DNA of 64,000 bases from Gavia stellata (taxonomy: Eukaryota; Chordata; Aves; Gaviiformes; Gaviidae). A program made the translations under genes and the position numbers. Below, piece after piece: positions 32,120-44,879 of the stretch; the stretch's first letter is position 1, and the number at the start of each line of letters is the position of its first letter. The notes under the pieces are model-generated. The model was given only the letters and a program-made list of their open reading frames with translations. It was not told the origin of the DNA and made no database searches. The stretch spans positions 806,001 to 870,000 of the forward strand of contig NW_026777121.1 of assembly GCF_030936135.1 (NCBI RefSeq), written 5' to 3'.

Positions 32120-32760
32120 GGGCCTCCACGGCGAGCCCCGGCTCTCACCCCGCCGGGCCCCGCACGCCCTCAGCAGGGCTCCGCCATCGCGGCCGCCGCG
32201 CCCCGCCTCAAGCCCCCGCGCGCGCGCAGCAGCGCCGCGACGGCGGTCGGCAGCGGCCAAACCGGTGCACGCGCTCTGGGACGCAGCCTCGCGAGAGAGA
32301 GCGCGGCTGCGCCGCCCGGCGGGGTGGGCAGCGGCAGCGGCGCGGCAGCGCGGGCCTGCCCGTCCCGCTGCGCGACCGCCGAGGGGTTTGTCCGCCGGGC
32401 CGGCGCTCCCGCTCCTTTCGCCGGTGGAGTGCCGTACGTGGGGGAAGAGCAGAGCTGAGGCCTGGCCGGAGCGGGGCGGGGGAGGGCGCGGCGGGCGCTA
32501 GGGCCGTAGGAGCCCTCACGGCTGCTCCCGTGGCCGCGGCGCCGGGCCGCCGTGCTGGGAGCGTCAGCTGTGGCGAGGGGGAAGGGGAAGTCGTGGAGCT
32601 GGAGAGGGGGTGTCCTCCGGCGCTGCCATGGGGTGTCCTCCGGCGCTGCGCCGTGGCTGGGTTTGCAGCGCAGATCACCGGCGCCGGGGCATCTGCCGAG
32701 CGCCAAGGCCACGCGTCCTCCGCGCTTCGTTTCTCCGCATCCTTGGAGACTCACCTCCGT
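32120..32760. promoter_or_regulatory. CpG island, probable promoter
   Basis: Very GC- and CpG-rich, with CGCGCGCGC at 32,218-32,226. Exon A of a minus-strand gene lies 2 kb to the left, so the island is its likely promoter. A tiny minus-strand frame (MAEPC, stop) near 32,170-32,187 could be an upstream ORF. A possible plus-strand terminal exon at 37,082 leaves room for a two-way promoter, but no plus-strand first exon was identified. Confidence 0.6.
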
Positions 32761-33089
32761 TTTGAGTGAAAACTAGGTCCGGCAGTAAAAGCCAGTTAAA
32801 GCACTTGGATTCGGAAGTTTCCGCGTAATGACGAGCTATTGATGCCTGCCATGCCCACAGCCCTTTTCTTTTTAATCGCTCATTTCCTCAAAATACAATG
32901 CTGGTAGCAGCTTTTCTGTTCAGTCAGTTTGATACCAAAGACTTAAACAAATTAGTGAGCATACAAAAACAGACCCCTTTGTGCAAACTTTGTACAGATG
33001 AGTTAAGACGATGCTGCCTCACACAAACTGAAATATGCATTCGTTTTCCTGGAAACAGGCTGGCTGTGGCCATTAGCTCTATCGGGTTA

Positions 33090-33574
33090 TGTTAACGGTG
33101 TCTACCTGGAGACAAAAGTATACGGAGATCGAGCACCTGATACAGCCTCTGGGTCTCCTGATAATGGCTGATACACAAACTTGAGACTTGGCCAAACAGC
33201 AAAGTCGGTGAAATGCCCCAAATGGGCGCCCTAAGGCTGACCTACCTCATTAGAATGCTAAAAACCACCCCTCCGAGCTAGAAAAGCCCCCAACCCAAAT
33301 AAGCCCCCTGCTCTCTGGGCATGGGTAGTGCATTCAAAGAGAACTGTATCCTTAAGATGCAGTAAGAAAGATCCTAACCACTAGTTAGCTAAAGGGTGGG
33401 ACCAGGAGGCGTACCTAACTTTGTTAACTGTTTAAATACCTGTCATGATTCCAACTGGGTGTGCATTCTAGGAGGAAGGATCCCCCATGCACCCAGCGCT
33501 GCAATAAACCAATGTCGGCTTTCTAAACTATCATTTGGTTTGGAGAGTTTTCTTGGTTACGATTTTCTGTAACA
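33090..33574 (+). mobile_element. Solo LTR, retroviral, 485 bp
   Basis: Ends are TGTTA and TAACA. It carries a conserved block around CTAACTTTGTTAACTG, an AATAAA signal (GCTGCAATAAACC) and flanks GGTTA/AGTTA that may be an imperfect 5-bp target duplication. A relative in the same orientation lies at 58,915-59,416. Confidence 0.75.
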
Positions 33575-34751
33575 AGTTAGGGAGTTGTTGGTCCAAGTAT
33601 TTAATATTAGATGGCTAAAGTTTCTGGCATTGTTTCCCGCCAATATAGGGCTAGTAGCAACTTTTCTGATTAATGTTTTGGAAGCCATTAGTGTGGCTGT
33701 GGATGGGTAAAGCCAGGGCTCTGAGCAGACAGATTGTTAAATGTACTGCTTCCTTCTTGATCAGCGTGTTCTAGAGGGCAAGCATAATGCTATTGCTTTT
33801 TTTTTATATACACAGTTAACCTAAAAAGATTATTGATACTGCATCTTTAACATATTTATTTTATTTTGGGGTAGCCTGCTTTGGGGTGTAAAAATCACCA
33901 TTTCTTGTAATTGTGTTTCAAACATGAAGTTTCTCTCTTTAGAAGGAGCCTTTGGAATCATGATTCTATTCTCCAGATAGCAGAGGATAGTCTCCCTCGA
34001 ACTGGAGGAAGAGTGAATGAACGCCCTGAGCGTATTCCATGCTAGGCCTATCGGTGTGCCAGCAGGTAAAACTTGGCAACTTCTACCTGTGATATCGCTT
34101 CCCCTCCCTCTCCTTTTTCTTCAAAACTGGGTCTCACTTTATGTCACACTTCCCTGACAATGTTCACAGGCAAAAAAGGGATAACAATGAGAACAAAGTA
34201 ACAGAGATTTGAAGAGGAAAAACTGGGACAGAAAGTAACAAGCACTTAATTTAAATCAATCTTTAAGAACAAATCATTCTAGGCAGGACTGAGCACTATT
34301 AATATCACCCTGGCCTCATGATAGAGTCATCCTTACAGCTTAAGATACATTTGCCTTTGTGATTGGTCTTTGTTTAAGCACACAAGTACTTTCCAGAGGT
34401 ACTCTCAGTGGGACTGAGTGATGTGTAATTCATTATTTTTGCAGCATTTTTAGCCCAGAAGAAAATGGAGGAGACCATCTTAACATCAGTAGCTGCATTG
34501 ATCTGCTCTAGACAGCCTCCTTCATAGTACGGGGTAAGTAGTCCTTGGTATGTCAGTAACGACAATCAGTATTATAACTGCTTCCTGATAAGGTTAGCGA
34601 GTCCCTTCCTTCTCCTTTTCAGTTTTCTAGGTATTTCATATGCAGTCCTTGAATTCAACTTCTCTGTTCTGGGAGCACGGCACTGCACTACCCCACAGTT
34701 ATCTCGACTAGCCAAGTGTTACAGCTCTGGTTAAACAAAACTGGGCTGACA
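33575..34751. other. Unassigned DNA
   Basis: No exon or repeat recognised. Confidence 0.35.
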
Positions 34752-35418
34752 TCAGTGCTGGTTTATGGTTGACTCAAAAAAGCAAAGCACAGATAGCCTG
34801 CTAGACATATCCAAAAATCTCCCGATGGCCCAGACTGACAAAACACCACTCGTGAAGGGGAGGCAGTGAGCTCCAAGAGCAGCTCCCAGGCAGGAATAAC
34901 CTGTGAGTCCCATGCCTAGTGACATAAACAGGCCGTGCTGATCAGTTTCAGCATGATCCGGCGGAGTCCTTACTTTGTCCCGCTGCCAAGAATTCATAAT
35001 GTCAAGCAGCCCTTGTGCCAGCACAGTCCTATTCAGTCCTAGGATGTGGCCACAACATGGAAGACACCCTTTAAGTGCTTTTGAAGCTCACAAATCTGAA
35101 TTGCTTTGTAGCATATTCGTAATACATCAAGCTGCACACAGACTGCTGGTAGTGCAGCAGGTAGCAAGGGAAGCAGATGATTCCCTACCATCTCTCGACC
35201 GCAGGAAGAAAGCTTCTCTATACCCACCTGGGAAAACTGCTCTTGAAGAGACAGCAGCTGGCAATACCAGTTCCAGTACTGGCCTTCTATAGACGGGCAA
35301 TATACATGCTCCAGTTCCTTGAATGTCCAAAGAAGAGCTTTAGAATACATGCTTTCCAAGTTGCCGGCATACCGTACTTCCTGCTGAAGAGGGGTGGTAG
35401 GCTCGGAGACACCGTTTT
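34752..35418 (-). pseudogene. Broken coding fragment, host gene not recognised
   Basis: Two adjoining minus-strand frames look like parts of one protein. The first (35,418 to 35,039) contains LLWTFKELEHVYCPSIEG, then QLLSLQEQFSQVGIEKL and HLLPLLPAALPAVCVQLDVL. The second (to 34,752) contains VLAQGLLDIMNSWQ and LGMGLTGYSCLGAALG. The change of frame near 35,050 and a TAG at 35,039 break it. Leucine-rich helical stretches suggest a HEAT-like repeat protein, but that is a guess. The run is longer than most vertebrate exons, and no poly(A) tail follows, so it may be one large exon or an old retrocopy. Confidence 0.4.
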
Positions 35419-37081
35419 AAGTCATTCCAGGTTTTTGCAGGAGTTGGAAAATACAAAAACTACTAGGAAAATAAAATACAAACCTCAGTTTTAGCTCATG
35501 GTTAGTAGAAGAGAACATCCTTAGTTGTTTTAGAGCATCTCAACCACTGTCCTTAGGGAAGGGAAACAGCCAGGGAAGTGAGGGCCCAATTTTTCCATGA
35601 CAACCTTCTTCTCAGATAACTAACATGCAGTTCTGGGTGGAAAAGTAAGTGGGAAGGCATGCAGGAAAAAAATGGGGAATCCTAAGATTCCTCTTAGGAG
35701 AGTCCTGATTCCAAGATAGAAGAAACTGGATTCCTTCTTCTATTCCTGCAATTTAGGAGAATTTGGCTGGTCGTTTGTCAGCACCATTCAGCGCCCTTCA
35801 GAATTGAGAGCAACCCGTTTTTTTCTGTTAGCTGTGCCACTTTCTCCCTGTCAAGTTTTAGAAAGAAAAAAGTGGTTAAAGAAGCTCCTGAACGTAACAA
35901 AGGCAAAGCATTCTGTTGGTCTTTGCTCAGCTGTAGAGTAATATCCAGGCAGCTTTTGCCTCAGCAAGGAAAGGAAAATGGGGAGATGAATTCTATTTGT
36001 TTATGCTTTAGTTACTACCACTCCATGACTTTGCTATAGCTGCTCTTGGTTCACTTAACCTTGAGAATTGTTGGCTCCAGGAACACCAATGGCATGGTGC
36101 ATTAACTGTGTTACACACAGGAAAAAATCAGCGTATACTGCTAAATTTGGTGCTTCTAAACATGTAGCAATGTCTCATGCCAGAAAAAGTACCCTACATA
36201 TCTTTCGTACTTTCTTTCTGCAACAAAAATGTCCATGTCTGCATCAAGACAGTGGTGTAACTGACTCTTTCAGGTATAAGTCAAAAAAGAATAGAAAGTG
36301 ATGGTGTCTGTCATTTGTAGGTGGACAAGTTCTCACTGTAGGTTCAAGGGCAGGAACACCACCCCACCCCCCCCCTTTTTTTTTTTTAAACTCCTCTCCT
36401 GTGTGTAAAGGAGCATGTAGCTGCCTATCATTCAGGCCAGTTTTGCCCGATTTCTCAGAATTCCTTTCCATCTGCTGGCAGCCAAGGAATGCAGCGCATA
36501 CGGGCCCCAATAAAGCCTCCCTGAAAGTAATATTTGTACGCTGAATAATGTTGAGGTACACTGCGCTAGCTCAGGGGAGCAGAACTAAGTAGTTGAACGG
36601 GCTGGTTTTTTCCTCCTGCAACTCAGCACATCCCAAGTTTACAAAGCAGCTACAGAAAGCAGAGAGAAAACGACAGGAGAAGTGGCAATCAGTAGCAGAT
36701 TCTAAGGGCGAATAAAGAAGTGCTTATGGCAGCTGTGGAACAGAGAAACTGCAAACAGGCCAGGGAGCTATGACAGCCAGGACAGAAAGAGGACATTTAT
36801 GGCTGTCTCTGCTTCAAAGGGAGAGCACAGTCCTCTAGCCCTCCGTTACTCTTTATTGGAAATGTAGAAGAACAGAGGATCTTCTCTAACTTTCCTTTCG
36901 GTACTGCTGGGTGCAGAAGTCAGAGTAGGGACAAGTGCATAAAGGGATGAAGTAGTAGCCTTCTCCTTGTGTGCGTAGAAGATGCAAGACAGATACAACT
37001 TGCTCAGAAGCGTAACATTTAAGCAAACAACCATATTACTGTGATTTTATTATCCTGATAGTTTTTTTTTTCTTTTACTAG
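35419..37081. other. Unassigned DNA
   Basis: Contains a C/T-rich run at 36,368-36,390. No supported exon. Confidence 0.35.
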
Positions 37082-37287
37082 TTGATGGCCATGCATCTAG
37101 AATGGTGGCAGCACCAAGACCAGAAAGGGAGTACAAGTTTGTAAATGCATGTCTGGTGCAAGAGACTGCTGGAGATGACTCAAGTAACCAGAACTCGTTC
37201 TTTTCAAGGCTCCTATTAGGAGACTTCTGGAGAATTATCAGTAGGAAGGTTAAAGAGTTCCTCAACAATCGCTTTCATGTCATTTAA
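37082..37287 (+). CDS. Possible terminal coding exon, plus strand
   Basis: A long pyrimidine tract and TTTTACTAG acceptor are followed by an open reading (VDGHASRMVAAPRPEREYKF to KEFLNNRFHVI) ending in TAA at 37,285-37,287. Overlapping AATAAA signals follow at 37,353-37,364. This is the shape of a last exon with a short 3' UTR, convergent with E2F3. No upstream exon was found and I do not recognise the peptide. Confidence 0.35.
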
Positions 37288-37619
37288 TCCTAGAATAACC
37301 CAATTTCTATGAAGTTTGCAAGAAGTCTGTTCATAATTCATGTGGGGGGATAAATAAAAATAAACCCGTGTTATCCCAACCTCTGGATCTCCTACTGTGT
37401 CTCTTTACATGTGTCTTTTATTCTTGTTTCACTCTGGCTTAAAAAAAATGCTGAACTTCTTGTTAGCATAATTAAAAAAAAGGGATTGAAACATACCTGG
37501 TGTCAAAGGAGTGTGAGCACTAATAATGAAAATAGTACCAGCTGGGTTCCAAGAAGCAGCATGATAGGCACCAAGAGTAAGAATAGAGAGCTGTATACAA
37601 ATCTAAACTCTTTAAAAAA

Positions 37620-39518
37620 TCCTTTTTATTGATTCATTACCATACAAAATTTACTCAAATTACATCCATTTGAAGTGGTGAGATCACAGCTAGGGAACAG
37701 GTCATCCTTTCATAAATCGACTTACAAAACCCACCATAAAAGCTTTTTTTGGTTGGGTTTTTTTTTTACAGTATTTTACAGAGGGTTTCTTTTTAAACTA
37801 GCATACAATGCAAAGCTAAATTAGATTAGTATTTTGGCCCCACACATTGGGGGAAGTGTTTAATTTGTACAAAAAGAGATGGTCTGCGTTAAGTCTTTGT
37901 TTTCTCTTCCCCCGCAGAAGTGCCCCTTTGTCTCGCAAATTTTCACGCTCACACAACTTTTAACTTTCCTCTTCCACAAGACAAAAACTTTAAATACTGC
38001 AATTTTATTTACACATCCACATCTTAAAAAACTCTTAAAAAATTACAAACCAGCTAGAAAATATTCTGGCAGTGTTTACAAATTAATTCTATTGGACAAA
38101 ACTGCTAGGTAACTAAAGTGTGAGTTGAGAACATACGTCAACTTAAATACCACTGCTGAATGATCTATGCCCACATTTGTACAAACACACACACACTTAA
38201 CACTGTTTTACAGTTCTTTATGTGTTGCCCTTCATACATTTGTTACATTCCAAAACTCACACAGTCATACAGTTTTCTTATTAGTACTGGGACTGCTTGC
38301 CTTTTCATGTGTGAGCTTTCATAGCAGCAACTCAATGGTACCAGAAAACCTGCATACACAATATTCTACTACAGTACAAATAGTACTAATTTTCTGAGTG
38401 TGTCAGACAAGCAGAACAGAAATGGAAACAAAAGGATTATATGGGCATCATCTAATCAACATTACATTAATTTAGCCCAGAACACGGCAACGTATTTTAC
38501 ACGCAAAAAAAAAAATTATTTAAGACTTCTTAGAATTCCTCTCACGTTCAAAAAATAAATATTGGTACTATACTATACTCTCAAAGATCTTCAAAAAATA
38601 AATGCAATTCAGTTGATGTGGTACTTACAGTTAGATACTTTGGAAAAAAATTAGTTCCATTTTGCTGGCGAAGAGAATTAGAAAAAGCTGTAAGCAGAGG
38701 AAGCTAACCCACCGAGATAAATATGATCTATTGAACAAACAAAGCTTGGCATACGTGTTTTCCATAGAGGGAAAAACCCACAGTGCATCTCTAGTAGGCA
38801 CTTAACACAAAGCCCCACTTAGTACCACAGAAATTTATGTACCAGTTCTAATGCACACTGGGGGCAGTAAAATTGAACTGTGCATCTTCGTTCCAGTTTA
38901 AAGAAACAACCAACAAAATCTACTTTCACGCACACACACAAGCATTTTTTAAAATCTGTGATTACTACGAGCAGTGGCAGAACTTTATACTTTTCAATAG
39001 CTGCAATATACACTACATTTACAGTGTATTTTTTCATTAAAAGCTTTTAAGGACATAAGTATTTGACCTCATAATGAGACATATACAGAGCTCAAAATGA
39101 GCATTATGACAGCAATTTAAACATTCCCACAAGGAGCTGAAGAATCCCATTGCACGCTTTTGCATTACTTCATCTTTACGTTCACTGCAGGTACAACCCG
39201 TGTTGTGACACTCAAAAGACATGCATTCTCTGCAGAAGGCACAACCTGAAATACTATTATAAAATTGTTATATAGGACTAAACCAGTTCATTGAGCCCTC
39301 CTCCGTAAGCCCCCTTGTCAGGGGAAGCAGAGACTGGGGGAGTGTGAAGACAAAACATTTACGGTCGCCTGCTTGCGCTTGCTGACTCACAAGGCACTGG
39401 AGCTCAGGGGCAAGGAGAAGGCCTTGCTGTAAAAGCCTTCCCTTGTTCTTTATAGTATTTCAGGGAGTACTTAATTAAAAGATCAGCACTGTTCGAGAGC
39501 CTAGTTTATTTAATAATG
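37620..39518 (-). other. Probable E2F3 3' untranslated region
   Basis: AT-rich sequence after the E2F3 stop codon, without CR1 or LTR insertions. It ends near an AATAAA on the minus strand at about 37,624-37,630. Mammalian E2F3 also has a long 3' UTR, which supports the extent, but the end point is inferred. Confidence 0.45.
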
Positions 39519-40729
39519 CTATTTGACAGTAAGTAGGGGACAACTCGGAATGATGGCAGGTTTGTTCATTCCGTTAAAACCACGATTTAGATACGGACAG
39601 CGTTTAAGACAATCAGCTGTTAGAAATTCATCCACCAATGAAGGAAGCTTCTCTAAATCGTAAGCATCAAAGAGGTCACTGATGCCTTCTTCATCCCCAA
39701 GGCTCAGCAAATAATCTTCCTGAAGCAGAGGAGGCAGCAAATTCACAAAGGGTCCTTCAAAGTTTGGGGGAATTTGGTCCTCGGTCTGCTGGAGAAGGTT
39801 GGCTGGAGAAGCCAACGGAGAGATTGTTGCCATATTTACTGAGCAGTCACCTTGTCCTGAGTTAGCAGAAGCCGCTTCTGGAAGAGGAGGGAGAGAAAAA
39901 AATAAAGATGACCTGTTTAATCTCATTAGAAATACTAGACACTGATCAAACAAAGTAACCACTGTGTAAAGGGCCTTTCATAAAGGATCACTTCAACAAA
40001 AAATGGCCTCCATATAATTTCTAGCTTGTTTTTGATATGTTACAAAGGGCTGCTCAAAAATAGGCGTGTTGCTATCCCCTCTGACTTTTCTACTAAAAAA
40101 TTATTTTACAAGGTTCAAACAACTACTGGGGGAAAAAAACCAAATCAAGCGTAGTGAGAGATGCCCATTTTTCGGTACAACTCATAGTCAAAGTGAAAAC
40201 TGTCTAGGCAACAGACGTCATCAGTGACACTGCGTAGCTGCATGTACCCTTACACAGAGATTTCTGCCTCTGGCGTTGAGGCGAATCGTTGCTGCTCCCG
40301 TCTTGAAAACGCAAAAGGAACAAAACTGTTTGTTTCTTCAGTATTGCACAAACTTAGTTCCCATAGTTCCATCGGATATGCAAATATGAAACTTATTTTT
40401 CTTCTGCATCAGTTGTTTAAACATATTTCCCCCTCTCTCAACCAGACAGGCAGAGTGGAAAACGGATACCTTAGCTTTTCGCTTCCTAGAAAAATAAAGC
40501 CAAAAAATCAGAGCTGGATATCTGAAGTTTAAAATGAAATCTTGAATGAGAGCACGAAGGAAGGCCGTTAGTATCACAAAGAAATATTTTTACCTTTGGA
40601 AATGGTTTTGGAAATATTTCTCTTGTGGTCCTGACTATAGGCTTTCATTGGACTGAGGGCATCGTTTTCCTCTGGGCACAGGTAAACTTCAATAGGTCCT
40701 TGAGTACTAGAGAAATGTATCAATGCATG

Positions 40730-43700
40730 CTGCTAACAAAAGAAACCTCAGTAAGGTGTTACACCAATGAACACAACAGAACATTGACGACACTGAGTAA
40801 ATTCTTGTTGGGGTGCGAGTGGTGGAATACATCGTTTACAAATCAAAAGAACCTGAAATCCCCCATGGATTTTTTTGAAGATGTGAAAGGCTTGGCTGAT
40901 GTCTCTTGTAGACTGGAGAGAACATAAAAGCTTTTCCCCCTGTCTGTAGGAGAGACACCGCAGAAGCCCACCGTTTTATGTGTTGTATCATAACCAGAGA
41001 GGTATGAAGGATTGAACTCCTAACATTTTCCTACAACCATAATAACCTGGAGTGCTCTGATGTCATGGGACTATGGGATGCAAGTCACAGGTTTTGTTAC
41101 TATTCATAACAACATTATTGGATGTATTTGTGTAAACGTTTCTGCTTTTAAACAATGCCAAAACATCCTTCTCGCTCATCCAAAAACCTTCAGCACTAAT
41201 TCCCACTGATCTCAAGTAGGTGTATGTAAGTCCCCCTGTTTATCAGGGAAGTTTTTCCAAATAACAAAAGAAGAAAAAAGATGCCATTTTCTTCACCCAA
41301 ACTTGTTGATGTAAGTCTTTCTGCCCCCTCAAGGCAGCAGCTCTAATTTTGATGGTGTTTCTGAATAACAGGAACTCCTAATTAATCTCAAGAAATATTT
41401 TTTTCTTAACTTTCACACACTGATGCAGTACAAGAAGATGACATATATAGACAGAAAATCTGCAAAGTTGCTCGTGGTCTTATGAAACAAAATCATAAAT
41501 GACTCCAGTTAAAAATAAACCTGCTCCAGCTGTATTACATTAATAGTTTTAAAAAGCAGGAGTACGGGCATGATATACCTCTTTGCAGACTTCTTTCAAA
41601 TACATTTTATTGTGCCCTTCGACAAAAAGTTCCTTGTGTTATTTGCGTTCTGACAGTTACTCAGCATAGGAGACAGCATTTACAAATACAGAGAGCAACA
41701 ACCGAACAGGGATACCCCAGGGCACAGAAAACAGTGAAGAGTACTCAGGGCAACGCTATAGATAGTTAGAAAAAAGGAGATGGGAAGAGCAGGAGTTGGG
41801 GAAGGTACTGTTGAGTGACTGAGGTGTGCAAAAAAAGACACTGAGATGTAACTGCAAATGAGAGAAAGAAATAGGACTTGTACTGCCTGAAGCTGAAAAT
41901 TAAATGAGGAAGTTGGGTATAGGGGATAAGGGAGGTCTAGGCGCTAGTTTTAATGATTGTGTGCATCTCCCTCTACCCGCCTGTTTTCCCTGAATTAAAG
42001 AATCAAAGCGTAATGCCTAGAGGAAAGAAACAGGAAAGCAAGCAACGATAACAGTATAGATTTATGGATACTGATAAAAGACATCCCTTCCTCACTGCAG
42101 CAAAATGATTTATTCTTCCGAAACCTGCACCTAGGTTCAAAGGGGAAATGAAGGACACAGGCAGGGGAAAAAAAGGATGGAAACCGTAATGGGCCTAAGC
42201 AAGTAGAGAATAATCTTAGGGAAAGAAGCGACAAGGAATCCGGAGTCTGGTCCTGCCCGCCCGGCAGCAGCCGGCCCTGGGTGCGGTGGAACCAGCCCAG
42301 CGGTAGGGATGCAGGAGTAACACAGAGGTATGAAGGCAGCACGGGGCTTTCTGGGGTTTAGCCCTATGTCTCATTGCTCCCTGAGAGAAGAAATCGGGTA
42401 CATTTTTGAATCTCTAAAGCAGTGGCTCGTGCAAATTATTCGCCTTTGCACAACATACTCGGCTCTGTCATAACAACCGGGAATTGTAAAGCAGCGCACT
42501 TTTGCCCCCAAGAGAGAAAATCCCAGGAGCAGCTGAACCATGTGGTTCATAAACCATGAGAGGAATGAAGAAAAGTAAAGCTACTCCCTGAGGATATCTT
42601 CAAAGAAAAGCCACCTGAAGCATTTTTTTCTGCGACTGTGACATCAGCTAAGGGAAGGGAGAAGCAGCTGAGCTACCCTAGACATCTACCTGAGGTAAGG
42701 AAAAGAAACAGAGTGAGGATGAAAGAATGAGAGCCAGACATCTCATATACAAAAGCTGGCACTCAGAGAGAGAGAGACTGTGGCTTGAGTAGCAAGGGGC
42801 AACAGAAAAGGGACACAGATCACAGAATCACTAAGGTTGGAAAAGACCTGTAAGATCATCAAGTCCAACCATCACCCCAACACCACCATGCCCACTAAAC
42901 CATGTCCCGCAATGCCACGTCCACACGTTCCTTGAACCTCTCCAGTGATGGTGACTCCACCACCTCCCTGGGCAGCCTGTTCCAGTGCTTCACCACTCTC
43001 TCAGGAAAGAAATTTTTCCTAATATCCAATCTAAACCTCCCCTGGTGCAACTTGTGGCCATTTCCTCTTGTCCTATCGCTTGCCACTTGGGATGAACACA
43101 GACAGCTTCAGAAACAGAAGTACTTTTCATAAAATGGGAAAGGAAATCCCCATCCCCTACAGACTTCACGATAGCAAACAAAAAGTGCACTAGCAGAATG
43201 TACAATGTTTTACACAGATGTGTAAAATCAGTGTCAATGAAGCAAAGATGATGATGGAAGAAGGAAGGGCAAGAATGGATTCTAGGAGTAAAACACACAT
43301 TTCTACAATAACTAACACTTCAGAAAAGAAAATCCTACATGAAAACATATGTCTCAATAAATTAGGATATCAATAATATGAGTCATCAAGACGCTTAAGG
43401 CACTGAGTTGGCCATGAATTTTATAACTAAAACTACACAAAGCAAAAAAAAAAAAAAAAAAAGAAGAGCTGAGTCTCTTAAGAGAGAGATTTGACATGGT
43501 TGCAAACAGGAAATTTCAACTGTCAAGGAAGAGCTGCTCTTCACATAAAGTATGGCAAAAGAGAATAACCTGTAAATAGTGTGGATTCCTCTGAAGGAAC
43601 GCTGGAATTGAGAGAAAAGGAACGAATAATGATCGCTTTGTATAAAACGGTTTTTAAGATTCCCCTTCCTTTTAAAAAAAAAAACACTTCCAAAGTTCAT

Positions 43701-43836
43701 AAGACAGATGAATATAGGACTGTATGCCAATTATAATCCAACCTGGGCATCAGTTACCACAGTAAGACTCAACACACTTGCTCCATCTATAGAAAAATGA
43801 TCTATAACCTGGCAGGAAAAGCCAGGTTCTCCTTAC
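40730..43836 (-). other. E2F3 intron between exons 5 and 6
   Basis: A normal GT-AG intron (donor G|GTAAGG at 43,836, acceptor GTTAGCAG at 40,730). It holds a CR1 fragment at 42,822-43,088 and a poly-A run at 43,446-43,462. Confidence 0.75.
42822..43088 (-). mobile_element. CR1 LINE fragment, 3' end
   Basis: The plus-strand text CACAGAATCACTAAGGTTGG followed by AGGTCTTTTCC-complement sequence is the reversed avian CR1 3' end. The minus strand encodes the ORF2 end [18 protein letters not shown]. Short, 5'-truncated copy. Confidence 0.85.
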
Positions 43837-44879
43837 CTCCACTGGGTCAGGCACTTCAAGTCTTGTTTCTGGAGGAGCTTTCACAACTATAACAGTTTGG
43901 TCTTTAAGGCCACTAATTTTTCAAATATCTTGATACGTCACATAAGCTAATGTAATCACGGTTAAGGAATTTTCCAACCCAGTTGATAATATATTCAGAC
44001 TATTAGAAGAGGCATAATTCTTTCAATTATTCTTCCATTTTCTCATGGCTACGTTGCTTTCAGCCCAAAGTTTTCTGTTCTCTACACTGGAATCACAATT
44101 GCAGTGAAACGGTGTGAGAATTTCCCTTTGATCTAACAGCTGGGGCCACTACTGAGTGACAAAAGGGATTCTCCATGCCGAGTCCTCTCTCTTCTCCTTT
44201 CCACGCGTAAAGCTACTTAAGCTAAAGCTCAACAACCCGCAATTACTCGCAGACTGTGCGAAGCAAAATTTTTTTACACGCTTGCTGTGAAATGGCAGAG
44301 AACTGGAAATCACAGAAAAAATGTAAAGGAATTTACAGATGCGCATACACAATATATTTTTGAAGTCATCGATAAAATGATAATGTCCATTTTCATTTGA
44401 GGCTTTTTTGTTAAACATTTATATATTCAGATATTTATTTATTCATTTGTATTATATGAAATTATTTCAAAAAACTACTTAAACAACTACTTTGAACAAC
44501 TTGACAGTGCAGAAAGTTGGTTTCTGCATAAGCACGGGATGAATCTGAACATTCTGCTGTTCAACATGAATTTGTCCAAATCAACGTGAGCGTTTTGGTG
44601 GGTTTTGGCACGGTGGTGCCTCACTTACTGACCTGCGTAACTGAGGTGTCACAGAGCTTTTGGTCGCAAACTGTGAAACGGCCGCGATCACAGGCAAGCG
44701 CTTCCAGGTCTTTGGTTTCGTCATCCGTGAGGTATCTAGCACAGTATTTATGCCATAGAAATAAAGAGCCTAATTTATTATTCTACCTTCGGGGGGTGTA
44801 AATGTGAACAATTTTGGTAAATGTCTGCTGTTACCATACAGTAAGACAAACTGCCCAAGCTCAAAACGCCAATACATCT

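Noticed and set aside
31803-32501. Long Gly/Arg/Glu-rich open frames across the island and minisatellite
   Set aside because: The frames exist because the GA repeat and CpG-rich DNA lack stop codons; no splice or start context supports them.
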